Virus record (IMG/VR): IMGVR_UViG_3300010413_000015
Location: 1 to 64,000 of that record
From: a virus
Length of the DNA stretch: 64,000 nucleotides
Strand: one strand, 5' to 3'
Below, piece after piece: positions 34,004 through 43,464 of the stretch (positions are counted from its first letter, which is position 1; each line of letters starts with the position of its first letter). Both the position numbers and the translations under genes were made by a program. Below the pieces are notes generated by a model, which was not told the origin of the DNA, made no database searches, and saw nothing but the letters and a program-made list of their open reading frames with translations.

Positions 34004-35190
34004 CTTTTCCTCCTGTTGTGAATTTCCCTGTAAGCGTTCCACCAGAGGGACCAGGTCTGGTCTATGGACCGATTGGTCCTTACCCAACTCTGTCCCTTCC
34101 TTAGCAAGCGCTCACGATAGGGCTTGTCTGTGACCAGTTTGGCGATTGCGTCGCACCACGCGCCCACCTCGTAGTGGGGGACGGTCAGCCCCCGCTTGTT
34201 CTTCCCTGTAACCCGGTTGTAGTAGAAGATATCTGAAGTGACAGGCACTCCACCTGCCGCAAGGCCCTCAATGGCCTTGATGGCAGACTTTCCCAGGTTG
34301 AAGTTGTCATCTGGTCGAACCGGGCAAAGGATGATGTCACCTTGCGCTACAACCTCAGCGTACTGATGGTAAGGTACTGGCTCGTTGTAGTGAACCCTGT
34401 CTGGGAACTGGTCCCTGAGAGGGCTCAGATACTCGGGTTCGTAGGCCCCAATGAGAAGGTGTACTTCCTTATGGTTCTGGAGCACCTTTGGCAGTACACT
34501 TTCCATGATTCTCCAGTCCGTCTCATGAGTTGGGCTTCCCGTTAGGGCCACGACTACCGCATCCTGTGGCCAGATGTCCCACCGACTGTGCCCTTGCCAC
34601 TCGTCCCAATTGACTACATTGGGCAGGATGTACACAGGCACGCCAGGAGCAAACTTCTGGTACAGGCTCCGTAGATATTCAGTGGTCACTGTAACCGCGC
34701 TTACCTTGGCCATCAGCTTGTGAAGAAGGTCGTATTGGTCGTACTTCAGGTCTCTAGAGTTGCTGAAGTAGTCATCGTCATACTCGAGTACAACAGATTG
34801 CTTGGTTCTAAGGATATCCACCAGGTCGATCAGGTGAGACTCCCTGGCCAGTTTGATTCCCAGGGACTGTTCCACCTGGTCAAGCATAGGCTCCAGCTCT
34901 TCCAGGGAAGGTGTCTGGTCTCCTGTTTCGTTCTCGGTTGCGCCATAGGGAATAGGCCGGTGTCTTGGCAGCAGCAACATGTCGTACCTTGTTGGCTTGG
35001 CTCGCACGTTGGGGTCTACCGCCGCTTCCCTGGCCTTGTCTATGGGCATCCAATCCAGAAAGGTGCCCGGCACCCTCCTCCGGATCTCCTCGAAGGGAAT
35101 CCGGAAGCGGTAGTGCTCGCAGCCACCCATGCGCATGTCTGTGCGCAGGTGCATAGCTAGAACTGTTGGATGTTCTACGTTACCAGGCAT
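34000..35190 (-). CDS. GT-B (GT4-like) glycosyltransferase
   Basis: The 396-residue protein has a GT-B layout: an N-terminal Rossmann half, then VVALTGSPTHETDW and HLLIGAYEPEY. The donor-site stretch is FNLGKSAIKAIEGLAAGGVPVTSD, with the ExxxxGxP-type pattern of family 4, and a C-terminal WVRTNRSIDQTW. It overlaps the tail tube start (ATGA) and is set among head-tail connector genes. This suggests modification of the virion itself rather than a random cargo. Acceptor and sugar unknown. Confidence 0.8.
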   Translation of the reverse strand: MPGNVEHPTVLAMHLRTDMRMGGCEHYRFRIPFEEIRRRVPGTFLDWMPIDKAREAAVDPNVRAKPTRYDMLLLPRHRPIPYGATENETGDQTPSLEELEPMLDQVEQSLGIKLARESHLIDLVDILRTKQSVVLEYDDDYFSNSRDLKYDQYDLLHKLMAKVSAVTVTTEYLRSLYQKFAPGVPVYILPNVVNWDEWQGHSRWDIWPQDAVVVALTGSPTHETDWRIMESVLPKVLQNHKEVHLLIGAYEPEYLSPLRDQFPDRVHYNEPVPYHQYAEVVAQGDIILCPVRPDDNFNLGKSAIKAIEGLAAGGVPVTSDIFYYNRVTGKNKRGLTVPHYEVGAWCDAIAKLVTDKPYRERLLRKGQSWVRTNRSIDQTWSLWWNAYREIHNRRKR

Positions 35191-35743
35191 TTGTGCTCCA
35201 GTTGACGAACGTCTTGTAGCGAATCCGGATGAACTTGCGCACGATTAGGGACTCGCTTTCCTCTGCATCCGCCCAGCTATCTCCAAGAACCGGCCCGTAG
35301 ATGACCGTTTCATTGAAGTCGCCTTGCACGGCCCGACCGGTCCCAATGTTGGGACCAGCGGCGTGGAGGACCGAGATAACCCGGCCCTCCACCACCGATG
35401 CAATTCTGCGAACGGCTTCTCGGTCTGCATCGACATTGGTCATGTACCGCCCAAAGACCTCGACCATGATGGTGAAGGAGCGAAGGTACTCTTTCCCTCC
35501 TCCTATCAACTCGCTGCTCGATGGGCCCGGTACATGAGGCCAGTCCTTGGGAACGTCAGGGTCATTCTCGTGAATGGTCACGGTAATGGCCTCGGGCGCA
35601 GCCTGTCTAGGGCCTGCCTTGATGACTTCCACGTAGGCTGGGTCCCCTGTTCCAATCTCAGTATTGAGTTCTGTGGTAAGAAGCTCAACCATAGCTTCCA
35701 GGATGAGCTCGACCACACCCCTCTCATGCAGACCTTCTACCAT
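35180..35743 (-). CDS. Head-tail connector / tail terminator-like protein (187 residues)
   Basis: Located after the capsid and adaptor genes and before the tube. It has an N-terminal helix (VELILEAMVELLTTELN), then beta strands (AITVTIHENDPDVP; SFTIMVEVFGRYM). This resembles tail-completion or terminator proteins (minor capsid class). Called by order and fold appearance. Confidence 0.55.
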   Translation of the reverse strand: MVEGLHERGVVELILEAMVELLTTELNTEIGTGDPAYVEVIKAGPRQAAPEAITVTIHENDPDVPKDWPHVPGPSSSELIGGGKEYLRSFTIMVEVFGRYMTNVDADREAVRRIASVVEGRVISVLHAAGPNIGTGRAVQGDFNETVIYGPVLGDSWADAEESESLIVRKFIRIRYKTFVNWSTNAW

Positions 35744-35745
35744 GA

Positions 35746-36438
35746 CTACTTCCTCTCCTGCCTGATGAACTCCCAGGTGATAGGGCTCTCCTCGTGCTCA
35801 GATAGAAGGTTGCGGTACAACCGTAGCCACCGCGCAGCTTCTTCCTCAAGAGGATTGCCTACGTTCTGGTCTGTTCTGCGGTTCCACTGCTCAAGCTGTG
35901 CGCGTCTAGAAGCAGGTGGATTGAAGGCAAGGTGGGCAGCGTAGTACAACACTGCCTGCTCCCCCCAGCGATTGCGACCCAGGTTGAACGTATCCTGGTC
36001 CTCGTCCAGCCAGTCTGCGTGGAACGCCGTGTAGTACAAGGTGAACGTGCTGCTCAACGGCTCTCTGGGAAGGTAAAACTGTCCCTCCTGGGGCCAGTCT
36101 ACGATGAATCCCAGAGGCTCGTTATTTGAGGTCCAGGCACCAGGACGTGGGTAGATTCTCTCTACCGTTTCCAGGACTGCCGTGGTCGTGAAGTTCCCTC
36201 GTACCCACACAGGTGCGACCATGTCTTCCGGAAGCAGATAGGTCCTGCTGTCTGCCTGCTGGTCTGTCTCCACGGTATACACCAGGCCCGTTGGCGAGGG
36301 TACATCCGTTGAGAACTTGATGATCGCATGGTTGAGGAACAGGTTCAGCTCCTCGTCGTTCTGCCACAGCTTCTTGTTGCTGTCACTTAGATAGATACGC
36401 AACCTGGTTCGCAAGTCACTGAGAGTTATTGTCGCCAT
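35746..36438 (-). CDS. Head-tail adaptor-like protein (230 residues)
   Basis: Starts ATITLSDLRTRLRIYLSD, with a helical N-terminal part (DEELNLFLNHAIIKFS), then a beta domain and a C-terminal helix bundle (WGEQAVLYYAAHLAF). Such proteins follow the capsid gene and bind the portal ring. The start is adjacent to the capsid stop. Specific ring position not determined. Confidence 0.6.
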   Translation of the reverse strand: MATITLSDLRTRLRIYLSDSNKKLWQNDEELNLFLNHAIIKFSTDVPSPTGLVYTVETDQQADSRTYLLPEDMVAPVWVRGNFTTTAVLETVERIYPRPGAWTSNNEPLGFIVDWPQEGQFYLPREPLSSTFTLYYTAFHADWLDEDQDTFNLGRNRWGEQAVLYYAAHLAFNPPASRRAQLEQWNRRTDQNVGNPLEEEAARWLRLYRNLLSEHEESPITWEFIRQERK

Positions 36439-37847
36439 TACAGGTCATTCCCCCTGGACTTCTTGGCGCCGAACGAGGCATAGCCAGCGCTGAAGATGAC
36501 ACAGGCCGCTTCCGTGCGGAAGAGGTCGTAGTCATAGTATCCATCCCAGGACAGACGCCAGACGCTTTCCAGGTCGTCAATCATGGGCGGGGTGTGAAGC
36601 TGCGGAACCTGGCCAAAGCCACCGACCACAGCACCAGGTGCGGCCGCCACCACGGCCATGTGAACGTGCTGGCCCTTGGTGATGAACGCATACTCGCCAG
36701 CGCTACAGTCATTGGCAGCCTCGGTCACATATTCGCGCAGGATGGGCTTGTGGAGCGTGAGCCGACCATTGCCACTGTCCACGCTTACCACCTGCCGCCA
36801 GGTGAAGGTGTCATCGGTCGGGAGGGGAGCGCCCACAACGTCGAACGGAGCCGTAGCCCCATCGCTCTTGCGGGTGTGAATGGTGATGATGTCACCAGGC
36901 TTGATGCTGGCGATAGAGCCCGTGGTGAAGCTGCCCAACTGGATGTAGTGAGTCTGACTCCCGGCCGCCTGGCCAACCTCGTAGCTACCGAACACCTTGG
37001 TGTTTCCCGGGTCGGGAGCGCCGTCACCAGCGGTGATAGCCGCCGAGACTGGTGCCTGAGCCACGATGTTGCCGCAGTTCCACAGGGTGTTGATGGGGTG
37101 ATTCAAGTATCGGATGCCCTTGTATGCGCCCATCTCGTACCGCATGATCTGGCGCATCCCTTCACCCGAGTACTTAATCTTGTCGATGAAGTTGGAGTCC
37201 TTCTGGGCCGCGTTGATAATGCCCGGCGAGGCATACGCCACAGCCGTCAACCCACCCGGCGCGTTCGGGTCTACAACCTCATGGTAGGCAAAGTTGAGCT
37301 GCAGGTCCATGGCAATCTCGGGGTCCCATAGGTCCGAATCGCCCAGGCCACTGAAGCCCGTGCTGCCATCAACGAAGTACCGCATGGGGAGGGAGATGAA
37401 CTTGTTGCGGATCTGGTACTCCATAGTGTCCACAATGGCATTGCCCAAGAGCTCACGTGCAAGGCCGACAAAGCCGCTAGCACCACGTCCCCCGGTCGTG
37501 AAGAAAGTGACCATGGGGTCATACTTGTGGAAAGCGAGCTTGTCGCCATAGTGGCTCATGGTAATGCGCATGCGCCAGCCATCGGTGTAGTTGCTATTCA
37601 GCCAGATGTCGCGTAGGCCGATAGAACCGATAGCAGGTTCCAAGTCATAGAGACCGGTCCAGATGATGGTGCCGGTATCCACAGCGTTGAAGTCCACCTT
37701 GACTGGAACCATCTGGCCATAGTTGGACTTCGTGCGGTACGCACGCTGCAACAGCGGAACGTACCACGGTCGTTGGTTTAGGTCCCAGGCACTCCACGGC
37801 TCATCGCCGTAATAGGTGTCAAGACCAGTTGTCGCTGACCTAGCCAT
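36438..37847 (-). CDS. Major capsid protein (HK97-fold)
   Basis: The 469-residue protein directly follows the scaffold gene. It has an N-arm (YVPLLQRAYRTKSNYGQMVPVKVDFNAV), a long helix region (GFVGLARELLGNAIVDTMEYQIRNKF), RYEMGAYKGIRYLNHP typical of the P/A domain, and an inserted beta domain. The insert (about 290-400, IQLGSFTTGSIASIKPGDIITI) looks like an added surface domain. Codon pattern and the strong ribosome site fit high expression. Identification by order plus motif similarity. Confidence 0.8.
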   Translation of the reverse strand: MARSATTGLDTYYGDEPWSAWDLNQRPWYVPLLQRAYRTKSNYGQMVPVKVDFNAVDTGTIIWTGLYDLEPAIGSIGLRDIWLNSNYTDGWRMRITMSHYGDKLAFHKYDPMVTFFTTGGRGASGFVGLARELLGNAIVDTMEYQIRNKFISLPMRYFVDGSTGFSGLGDSDLWDPEIAMDLQLNFAYHEVVDPNAPGGLTAVAYASPGIINAAQKDSNFIDKIKYSGEGMRQIMRYEMGAYKGIRYLNHPINTLWNCGNIVAQAPVSAAITAGDGAPDPGNTKVFGSYEVGQAAGSQTHYIQLGSFTTGSIASIKPGDIITIHTRKSDGATAPFDVVGAPLPTDDTFTWRQVVSVDSGNGRLTLHKPILREYVTEAANDCSAGEYAFITKGQHVHMAVVAAAPGAVVGGFGQVPQLHTPPMIDDLESVWRLSWDGYYDYDLFRTEAACVIFSAGYASFGAKKSRGNDL

Positions 37848-37871
37848 TGTTTCCTCCTAGTGTTAGTTTGG

Positions 37872-38828
37872 CTAGCCCATTGTCGCTGGCATCTTAAAGT
37901 TGTCCATGCGTCGTGTGAGCTCTCGGATCTGGTCGTACATGTCGTTCACACTCGGCGTGGGCTGGAGCTGGCCTCCATGCTGTCGCTGGACATCTGGGTC
38001 GTTCAGGAGCCGGAAATACGTAGCCTCGATTTCCGTTTGCTCGTTCAGGGGAAGCTCGTCAAAGGCCTTAGACCCCATAGCCTCCATTGCTTTCAGGAAC
38101 TCCTGATACACACCTTGCGCACCTCCTGGTGCACCGGGTGGCAAAGCACTCCCTGGACCTGTACCTTCCAGCAGGCGCGTTTGCGCCTCATCCTGGGCCT
38201 GCCCCTTCAGCGTGGCAAGCTTCTCGATGACTGCCTCTATCTCTGCCCGTTGGGCCTGGTCGTTCACGGTATTGTCGGGGTTGATGGATGGCTTGATGAC
38301 CTTGATACGGTCAGCAAATAGGTTAAGGGGCAACCCGTGTCCCTTGGCCCCGGGCTTTGTGTACTCCTCAAGAAGCATGTCTCGATACTGCTCTGCTCGC
38401 TTCTGTTCAAGTGCCACTGTCAAAGGGTCTAGCGATTGTCCTTGTGCATTTCCGTCGGAAACTGGGGCCGGGGCCGGGGCCTGCGGAGTTTTTCCTCCCC
38501 CCTCCGGGGCCGGGGCCTGCGGTGCGGCAAGCTTGCTAAGAATCTCGCCTACTTGCTGTTTGAGCGTAGCGAACTCGCCATCCAGCACCTGTCGGGCCTG
38601 CGTCATTTCGTTGACCTTCCGGTCAAGACCCTGGCGCCGAGCCTCAGATTGCTCGTACAGGGCCTTGTAGTCCGGCTGTCCGGGCCCACTGCCTATGGCT
38701 TCGCCAAGGGTGGGCAACGTCCTAGTGTCCGGACCATGCGGTTGGGCCGAGGTCGCCTGCGGGGCCTGTTGTGGCACCCCGGAGCTATCCCCGGAACCTG
38801 CTGGCTGCGGAACTGTGTCTGGCATCAT
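37872..38828 (-). CDS. Capsid scaffolding protein (318 residues)
   Basis: Gln/Pro/Ala-rich and low-complexity N-terminus, a coiled-coil centre (LDRKVNEMTQARQVLDGEFATLKQQV), a second Pro-rich linker (APAPEGG), and a helical C-terminus (DMYDQIRELTRRMDNFKM). This composition and the place immediately before the capsid gene are characteristic of scaffolds. No protease gene is seen nearby. Palindrome copy 7 lies in the linker (VSDGN). Confidence 0.75.
   Translation of the reverse strand: MMPDTVPQPAGSGDSSGVPQQAPQATSAQPHGPDTRTLPTLGEAIGSGPGQPDYKALYEQSEARRQGLDRKVNEMTQARQVLDGEFATLKQQVGEILSKLAAPQAPAPEGGGKTPQAPAPAPVSDGNAQGQSLDPLTVALEQKRAEQYRDMLLEEYTKPGAKGHGLPLNLFADRIKVIKPSINPDNTVNDQAQRAEIEAVIEKLATLKGQAQDEAQTRLLEGTGPGSALPPGAPGGAQGVYQEFLKAMEAMGSKAFDELPLNEQTEIEATYFRLLNDPDVQRQHGGQLQPTPSVNDMYDQIRELTRRMDNFKMPATMG
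38449..38461. repeat. Dispersed palindrome TTTCCGTCGGAAA, copy 7
   Basis: Perfect palindrome, central T, inside the scaffold gene (encodes VSDGN). Confidence 0.95.
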
Positions 38829-38837
38829 ATCCTCCCG

Positions 38838-39113
38838 TTATCTGTCTTGTACAACAATCAAAAAGCTTCGGACCCCGGTTCGAGAACCGTTGGTTGTGAC
38901 AGTGTCCTCGATTCTGTAGGTGCTGCCGGCTGTGCCACCCGAGAGCCAGACTGTGGTTGTCGTGTCTGTTTTAGAGTCGGCACCCTTGGTAATGCCGGCT
39001 TCTGCAGTCCAGGTGCTGGTCGAGATGGTCTCGCCGTCTCCCAACCAGTCTGACCAGTCGATGCGATAGTCCAGGGTTTCCCCGGGGTCCTTCTTGAAAC
39101 TCGTGGTGGCCAT
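38838..39113 (-). CDS. Small virion structural protein (91 residues)
   Basis: Pattern KDPGETLDYRIDWSDWLGDG...TTTVWLSGGTAG...TNGSRTGVRSFLIVV is that of a widespread small phage structural protein with an Ig-like beta sandwich. It is encoded near capsid genes and probably decorates head or fibre. Precise location on the virion unknown. Confidence 0.65.
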   Translation of the reverse strand: MATTSFKKDPGETLDYRIDWSDWLGDGETISTSTWTAEAGITKGADSKTDTTTTVWLSGGTAGSTYRIEDTVTTNGSRTGVRSFLIVVQDR

Positions 39114-39123
39114 GCTACACTCC

Positions 39124-39498
39124 TTAGTCCAGGGTCACATCCAGGTCCCCAAGGGGAATCCTGAACGTGTCGCCAGAGTTGACCGACTTGGCTCCACCGG
39201 TAACTGCCCCACTCCAGAGACAGTTGCCACTTGACTCGGCATCCCAGCAGCACACGTAACTCACAGAGCATGCAGGCATGTTTGTGAAGTCAATGTTGCT
39301 CTCGTTGGACACGGCCCCGCCAGAGGAAGTAGTGAAAGTGTCAGTCTTCCGGATGTAGGACCCGCCGCTAATCTCGGCTGCCCCAGTTTCGCCCGGGTCC
39401 CCACTGTGCAGGGAGACGTAGACCGTGGCTACAGAGTACGACGTGGCGTTGAAGACCGCATCAAGCAACTTGTCCTCACAGTAGTTACTAATTGACAT
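39124..39498 (-). CDS. Virion structural protein, LHSGDPG family (124 residues)
   Basis: Contains VYVSLHSGDPGETGAAEISGGSYIRK and ANMPA-like CSVSYVCCWDAESSGNCLW, the pattern of a common phage structural protein family in which a beta domain is probably displayed on fibre or capsid. Six cysteines are notable for so short a protein. Sits in the decoration cluster. Confidence 0.65.
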   Translation of the reverse strand: MSISNYCEDKLLDAVFNATSYSVATVYVSLHSGDPGETGAAEISGGSYIRKTDTFTTSSGGAVSNESNIDFTNMPACSVSYVCCWDAESSGNCLWSGAVTGGAKSVNSGDTFRIPLGDLDVTLD

Positions 39499-39506
39499 GG
39501 TTCCTC

Positions 39507-41324
39507 CTATATAGTTCTGTCTTCATAGAGGACCTCATGTTTGCGGTCCTCGTCGATGATGGGAGTAACCCGCTGCTCTGGAATCACCAGGTATATCCTG
39601 ATTGCCGGCGTCTCAGAAAGCATGATGGTTAGTCCCGCTGCAGACAATCCACCCTGACCGGACAGAGTGGCGGAAACGGGGACAATGAGGCTGGCGGCAG
39701 CATCCAACCCGCCCAGTCCTGCCAACTGGGCATCCCCTAAGATGATAAGCAAGGTGTCGCTGGCAAGGCTTCCCGTCCCGGTCATTGCGGATTGCCCTAG
39801 AACGAATCTCGTCAGGTCTGCGGTCAGGTCCCCAGACCCCGCCAGCTCAGCCTGCCCTATTACGTACACAGTGGCGAGTGCATCGAGCGCTCCAGCGCCT
39901 GACAGGATGGCTCCACCAGTTACCATCCCACTGACATCCCCCGCCGCAGTGAGTGTGCCTAGGCCTGAGAGAATTGCCTGGGCGGAAATGGTCAGCATTG
40001 CGCCACTGACAAGGTTCCCGCTACCCGCCATAGATATCTGTGCGGGTATTTGCAGGTACCCACTTGTGGTGAGAGCGCCAAGGCCCGACATTGCGACCTG
40101 GGCCGAGACCATTCCTGCTACCCCACCATCTGCGACAAGTGCACCTAGACCCTGCATTAGGACCTGGGAGGGAATAGTCAGGTATGCTAAGGCCGTAAGG
40201 CCCCCGGCACCAGTCATCAGCACAGGTCCCAGGACAATGCCATGACCGTCAGATGTTAAGGTTCCTAGCCCACCCATCTCCACCTGAAGCGGGACGATTC
40301 TGTAGGTGCTTGCCGTGAGGTCTCCGGCCCCAACCATGCTCGAGGTCAGGATAACCACATTGACCCCTGCTGCATCGAGGGTGCCCGTCCCCGACATATC
40401 CACTTGGGCCGGGATAGTCAGGAAGGCACTGGCGGCAATATCCCCTGTTCCATCCATGGCCACTGCACCAGTGACCGTCGCCAGGGCTGCTCCATCTACT
40501 GTTAAGGTTCCAAGTCCCTCAAGAAGAGATTGGGCCAGGACAAAGAGGTTTGCGTCTGCTGTTAAGTCCCCTGCCCCAGATAGGTCTACTTGGCCCATGA
40601 CAAGGGAGTATCCAACAGCATCTAGTGTCCCTGTCCCTGACATCTCGACCTGCGCAGGGACTAAGACCAGGGTCGTTGCATCGAGAGCGCCAGTTCCTGA
40701 TAGCTCCGCTGCCAGGAGGGCCATTTGGTAGCCTAGTGCATCTAGGCTGCCCGTCCCGCTCATGGCGCTTTGGCCAAGAACGAAAAGGTTTGCGGACCCC
40801 GTAAGCGTGCCTGTTCCCGACATGGCCACAGCGCCGGTTACTGTTTGGGTCCCACTTGGGACCTCAAACTCCGCCCACGAGACCTGAGCCTGGTTGTTAC
40901 CCCCGGCGTTCACCGTGACATTAAATCTTAGGCGGAGGGCCGAGTAGTCGGAAATACTATTGGCCTGACTCTCAGAGAGCGTCTGTGCAGCAAGAGTAAA
41001 TGTCGTTGATGGATTCGCGTGCGTCCATGCGGCGATCTCCGTATCGGCTCCTTGCCGCAGGCTGACTATCAGGGTAAGGTCCTTGTTGCTTACCGTCCTT
41101 CTGTAGGTGTACCGAACTACATGCCCCGTGCTGCTAAGTGGGTCGGCAACGGATGATAAAGCGATCTCACCTTGCCCCGTCATGTTAGACTGGGAGTAGA
41201 TGTAATCGCTATCACTTCGGGTCAGCTCGTCAATGGCAGTGTAGATGTTTGTCTGGCTGCTACCTGCACTCTCCCACCAGATTCCTACACTGATATCGCT
41301 CGAGGGCCTGGCATAGTTCGGCAT
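39507..41324 (-). CDS. Repeat protein A: 20-residue SGxGxL repeats (605 residues)
   Basis: After a roughly 155-residue beta-rich N-terminal domain, the protein is a chain of about twenty repeats of roughly 20 residues, (M/L)SGxGxLxAxxxLxVxxQ. It ends in a short charged tail (YLVIPEQRVTPIIDEDRKHE). Regular Gly and aliphatic spacing predicts a beta-solenoid rod. Partner of the paralogue directly upstream, with which it shares the repeat and a one-base overlap. Likely a head fibre or surface spike. Confidence 0.7.
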   Translation of the reverse strand: MPNYARPSSDISVGIWWESAGSSQTNIYTAIDELTRSDSDYIYSQSNMTGQGEIALSSVADPLSSTGHVVRYTYRRTVSNKDLTLIVSLRQGADTEIAAWTHANPSTTFTLAAQTLSESQANSISDYSALRLRFNVTVNAGGNNQAQVSWAEFEVPSGTQTVTGAVAMSGTGTLTGSANLFVLGQSAMSGTGSLDALGYQMALLAAELSGTGALDATTLVLVPAQVEMSGTGTLDAVGYSLVMGQVDLSGAGDLTADANLFVLAQSLLEGLGTLTVDGAALATVTGAVAMDGTGDIAASAFLTIPAQVDMSGTGTLDAAGVNVVILTSSMVGAGDLTASTYRIVPLQVEMGGLGTLTSDGHGIVLGPVLMTGAGGLTALAYLTIPSQVLMQGLGALVADGGVAGMVSAQVAMSGLGALTTSGYLQIPAQISMAGSGNLVSGAMLTISAQAILSGLGTLTAAGDVSGMVTGGAILSGAGALDALATVYVIGQAELAGSGDLTADLTRFVLGQSAMTGTGSLASDTLLIILGDAQLAGLGGLDAAASLIVPVSATLSGQGGLSAAGLTIMLSETPAIRIYLVIPEQRVTPIIDEDRKHEVLYEDRTI

Positions 41325-43060
41325 TAGTCCACCTGCCCATTCTGAGGGGCAAAAAGCCTTGTTTCCGGCTGAATGGCCCTCATGCGCTGCTCCACCATAA
41401 TCATGACCTGTCTCAGGTCCTCTCTTTCCTCCGGGCCCCTGTCCTCTAGGGCAACCTGCAGTTCTTTCAGGTCAAACCGCACGGCTACGATTCTCTCTGG
41501 TGGGGTAACTGACCCCGGAGGTGGAACCACATACCCGCCAGGGGTCATTGTTCCCAGACCAGAGAGGGCTGCCTGTGCTAGAATGGTAAGGACCGCATCT
41601 GCCGTCAGGGCACCTGTCCCGCTCATGGCCACCTGAGCTGTGACGGCCCCTATGACATCCCCGCCAGAGACTAGGGACCCTGTCCCCGACAGGGTTGACT
41701 GAGCCAAGATTGTCAGCAGGGCGTCTGCCGACAAGGCTCCGGCCCCAGTCATGGCCACAGACCCAGAGACAATGCCTAGGACGTCTGCCGACACGGTCAT
41801 GACACCAGCGCCAGAGAGAGGGGCCGAGGCCAGGACATACACCATTGTGTCTGAGGACAGAGAACCTGTTCCTGATAGCGGTGCGACCGCGTACACATAG
41901 ACCAAGCTACTTGCTGTAAGTGCCCCCGATCCGGTCATTGTGGTGGACCCAGATACAATGGGGACGAGTTTGTCTCCGGCGGCGGTCAGGGCCCCCTGCC
42001 CACTTAGGGCCGCAGGGCCAAGCACATAGAGGAAGGCGTTTGCAGTCAGGCTCCCGGTCCCGGACATCGGCACCACACCTACACGGAACAGGTGTGACCC
42101 AGAGGTAAGAGCCCCTGCTCCAGACATGGCACTCTGCCCAAGGGCAACCATGTAGGCATCTGCATCCAGCGTCCCTGCGCCAGACATTGGCACGGCGCCT
42201 GTCACGTAGTTGACCAGTGTGTCGCCTGCGGCAGTGAGTGCGCCTACTCCCGACATGGCAGACTGGGCAAGGACAAACAGGTTGGCGCTTGCTGTCAGGG
42301 CGCCTGTCCCTGACATAGCTGTGGCCCCGGTGACTGTACCACTGCCAGCCCCCTTGAACGTCGCAACACACGCAGCCCAGTCGCGGTCGGTGATGCCTGT
42401 TTTCGCGGCAGTCTGCGCCGTGGTCGCGCTGACAATCTCCGCAGCACTGCTAATGCAGACATTCGCCGTTGCACCATTCGCGTTAGTGCCAGCCCATAGC
42501 TCGTTGCCTGAAACGTATCCGGCCCCCGTCGTCCAGGTGCCTTGCGTATCGTCGTTTGGCCCCTCTGTGCCAATCGCGCCAATGGCTAGCTCGTCAGCTT
42601 GGCTTAGCGTGTCCGTTGCACCGGAGGAAGGGCTGGTGCCGCTGCCCGTACTGCCGGCAGCCTTGTCTAGTGGGCTAGAATCAAGACCTTTGGCGTGGTA
42701 AAAGCTGACCGCCGTGGCATAGGACGATGCGCAGGAGATTCTTATGTAGAGGTCTGAGCCGCTAGCAGTTGCTTCCGCTGCGTCATATATAGCTTGCGTG
42801 ATGACAAGATAGCGGATCACCGCTGTGACATTGCCTGAACTGGATGCGGAAGCCCCCAGGGTGGCGGCCTGGGCCTGTGTCCAACTGGAACCATCGCGGG
42901 AGAAGTAAATACTATCAGGAGCCCCGCTGTCTCCAGCATAGGATGAGATTGCTACATCGCCCACCTCAAAGGTTGACCAGGGGATCGGCGTGTCGGAGTC
43001 CATATAGGCTTGGGCCTTATACTGTGCTCCTTTGCCCCAAGAGGCTACAGAGATCGCCAC
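41324..43060 (-). CDS. Repeat protein B: paralogue with 20-residue repeats (578 residues)
   Basis: N-terminal domain (about 1-235) differs from repeat protein A and resembles a carbohydrate-binding sandwich (SIYFSRDGSSWTQA, DLYIRISCASSYATAV). The rest repeats MSGTGALTAxxxLxVLAQ about a dozen times. A charged C-terminal tail (IVAVRFDLKELQVALEDRG) may anchor it. The shared rod and swapped heads suggest duplication with receptor-domain change. Confidence 0.7.
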   Translation of the reverse strand: MAISVASWGKGAQYKAQAYMDSDTPIPWSTFEVGDVAISSYAGDSGAPDSIYFSRDGSSWTQAQAATLGASASSSGNVTAVIRYLVITQAIYDAAEATASGSDLYIRISCASSYATAVSFYHAKGLDSSPLDKAAGSTGSGTSPSSGATDTLSQADELAIGAIGTEGPNDDTQGTWTTGAGYVSGNELWAGTNANGATANVCISSAAEIVSATTAQTAAKTGITDRDWAACVATFKGAGSGTVTGATAMSGTGALTASANLFVLAQSAMSGVGALTAAGDTLVNYVTGAVPMSGAGTLDADAYMVALGQSAMSGAGALTSGSHLFRVGVVPMSGTGSLTANAFLYVLGPAALSGQGALTAAGDKLVPIVSGSTTMTGSGALTASSLVYVYAVAPLSGTGSLSSDTMVYVLASAPLSGAGVMTVSADVLGIVSGSVAMTGAGALSADALLTILAQSTLSGTGSLVSGGDVIGAVTAQVAMSGTGALTADAVLTILAQAALSGLGTMTPGGYVVPPPGSVTPPERIVAVRFDLKELQVALEDRGPEEREDLRQVMIMVEQRMRAIQPETRLFAPQNGQVD

Positions 43061-43062
43061 GG

Positions 43063-43386
43063 CTACACCTCACCTGGCCACTGAGCAGAGAACTCGTAGG
43101 TACCCATCTCGATGCCGCTCGGTTCCCACTGTTGCGTCAGGTCGTTCCAGTAATCAGGTTGCCAGCCAAGCTGTATGCCAGATACTGGCCATTCTGTGGT
43201 CTCCCCTGCAGGGCCTACGGCCGTGAAGACAAGCTCGCCGTTGTCGTATATACGCCCCACGGCATCGTGGAGACTATTGTTAATGCACCGTATGCGTGAG
43301 ACTCGCCAGTTGGCGTTGCTCACGTCGTACTCCACCGTCACTGCGCCGTCGCCAAGTGTTGCGTACTGAAAAGTGACAGTTGCCAT
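43063..43386 (-). CDS. Hypothetical virion-region protein (107 residues)
   Basis: Beta-rich, aromatic (TEWPVSGIQLGWQPDYWNDL). Lies two bases before repeat protein B in transcription order. No family recognised; may be a chaperone or cap of the repeat rods. Confidence 0.6.
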   Translation of the reverse strand: MATVTFQYATLGDGAVTVEYDVSNANWRVSRIRCINNSLHDAVGRIYDNGELVFTAVGPAGETTEWPVSGIQLGWQPDYWNDLTQQWEPSGIEMGTYEFSAQWPGEV

Positions 43387-43464
43387 GCTGTCTCCCTATG
43401 AGTTCAGGCGCATCAGCCGCAATCAAGGCAAACATGACGCCGACTTATTTAAGAGCCAGAGAGG

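Noticed and set aside
36429-37331. 300-codon plus-strand open frame opposite the capsid gene
   Set aside because: Antisense to the major capsid gene; long complement frames are expected from its codon bias. No start signal.
39507-43060. CRISPR-like spacing from the regular 60-bp repeats
   Set aside because: The periodicity comes from 20-codon protein repeats that vary at synonymous positions; there are no constant repeats with unique spacers.
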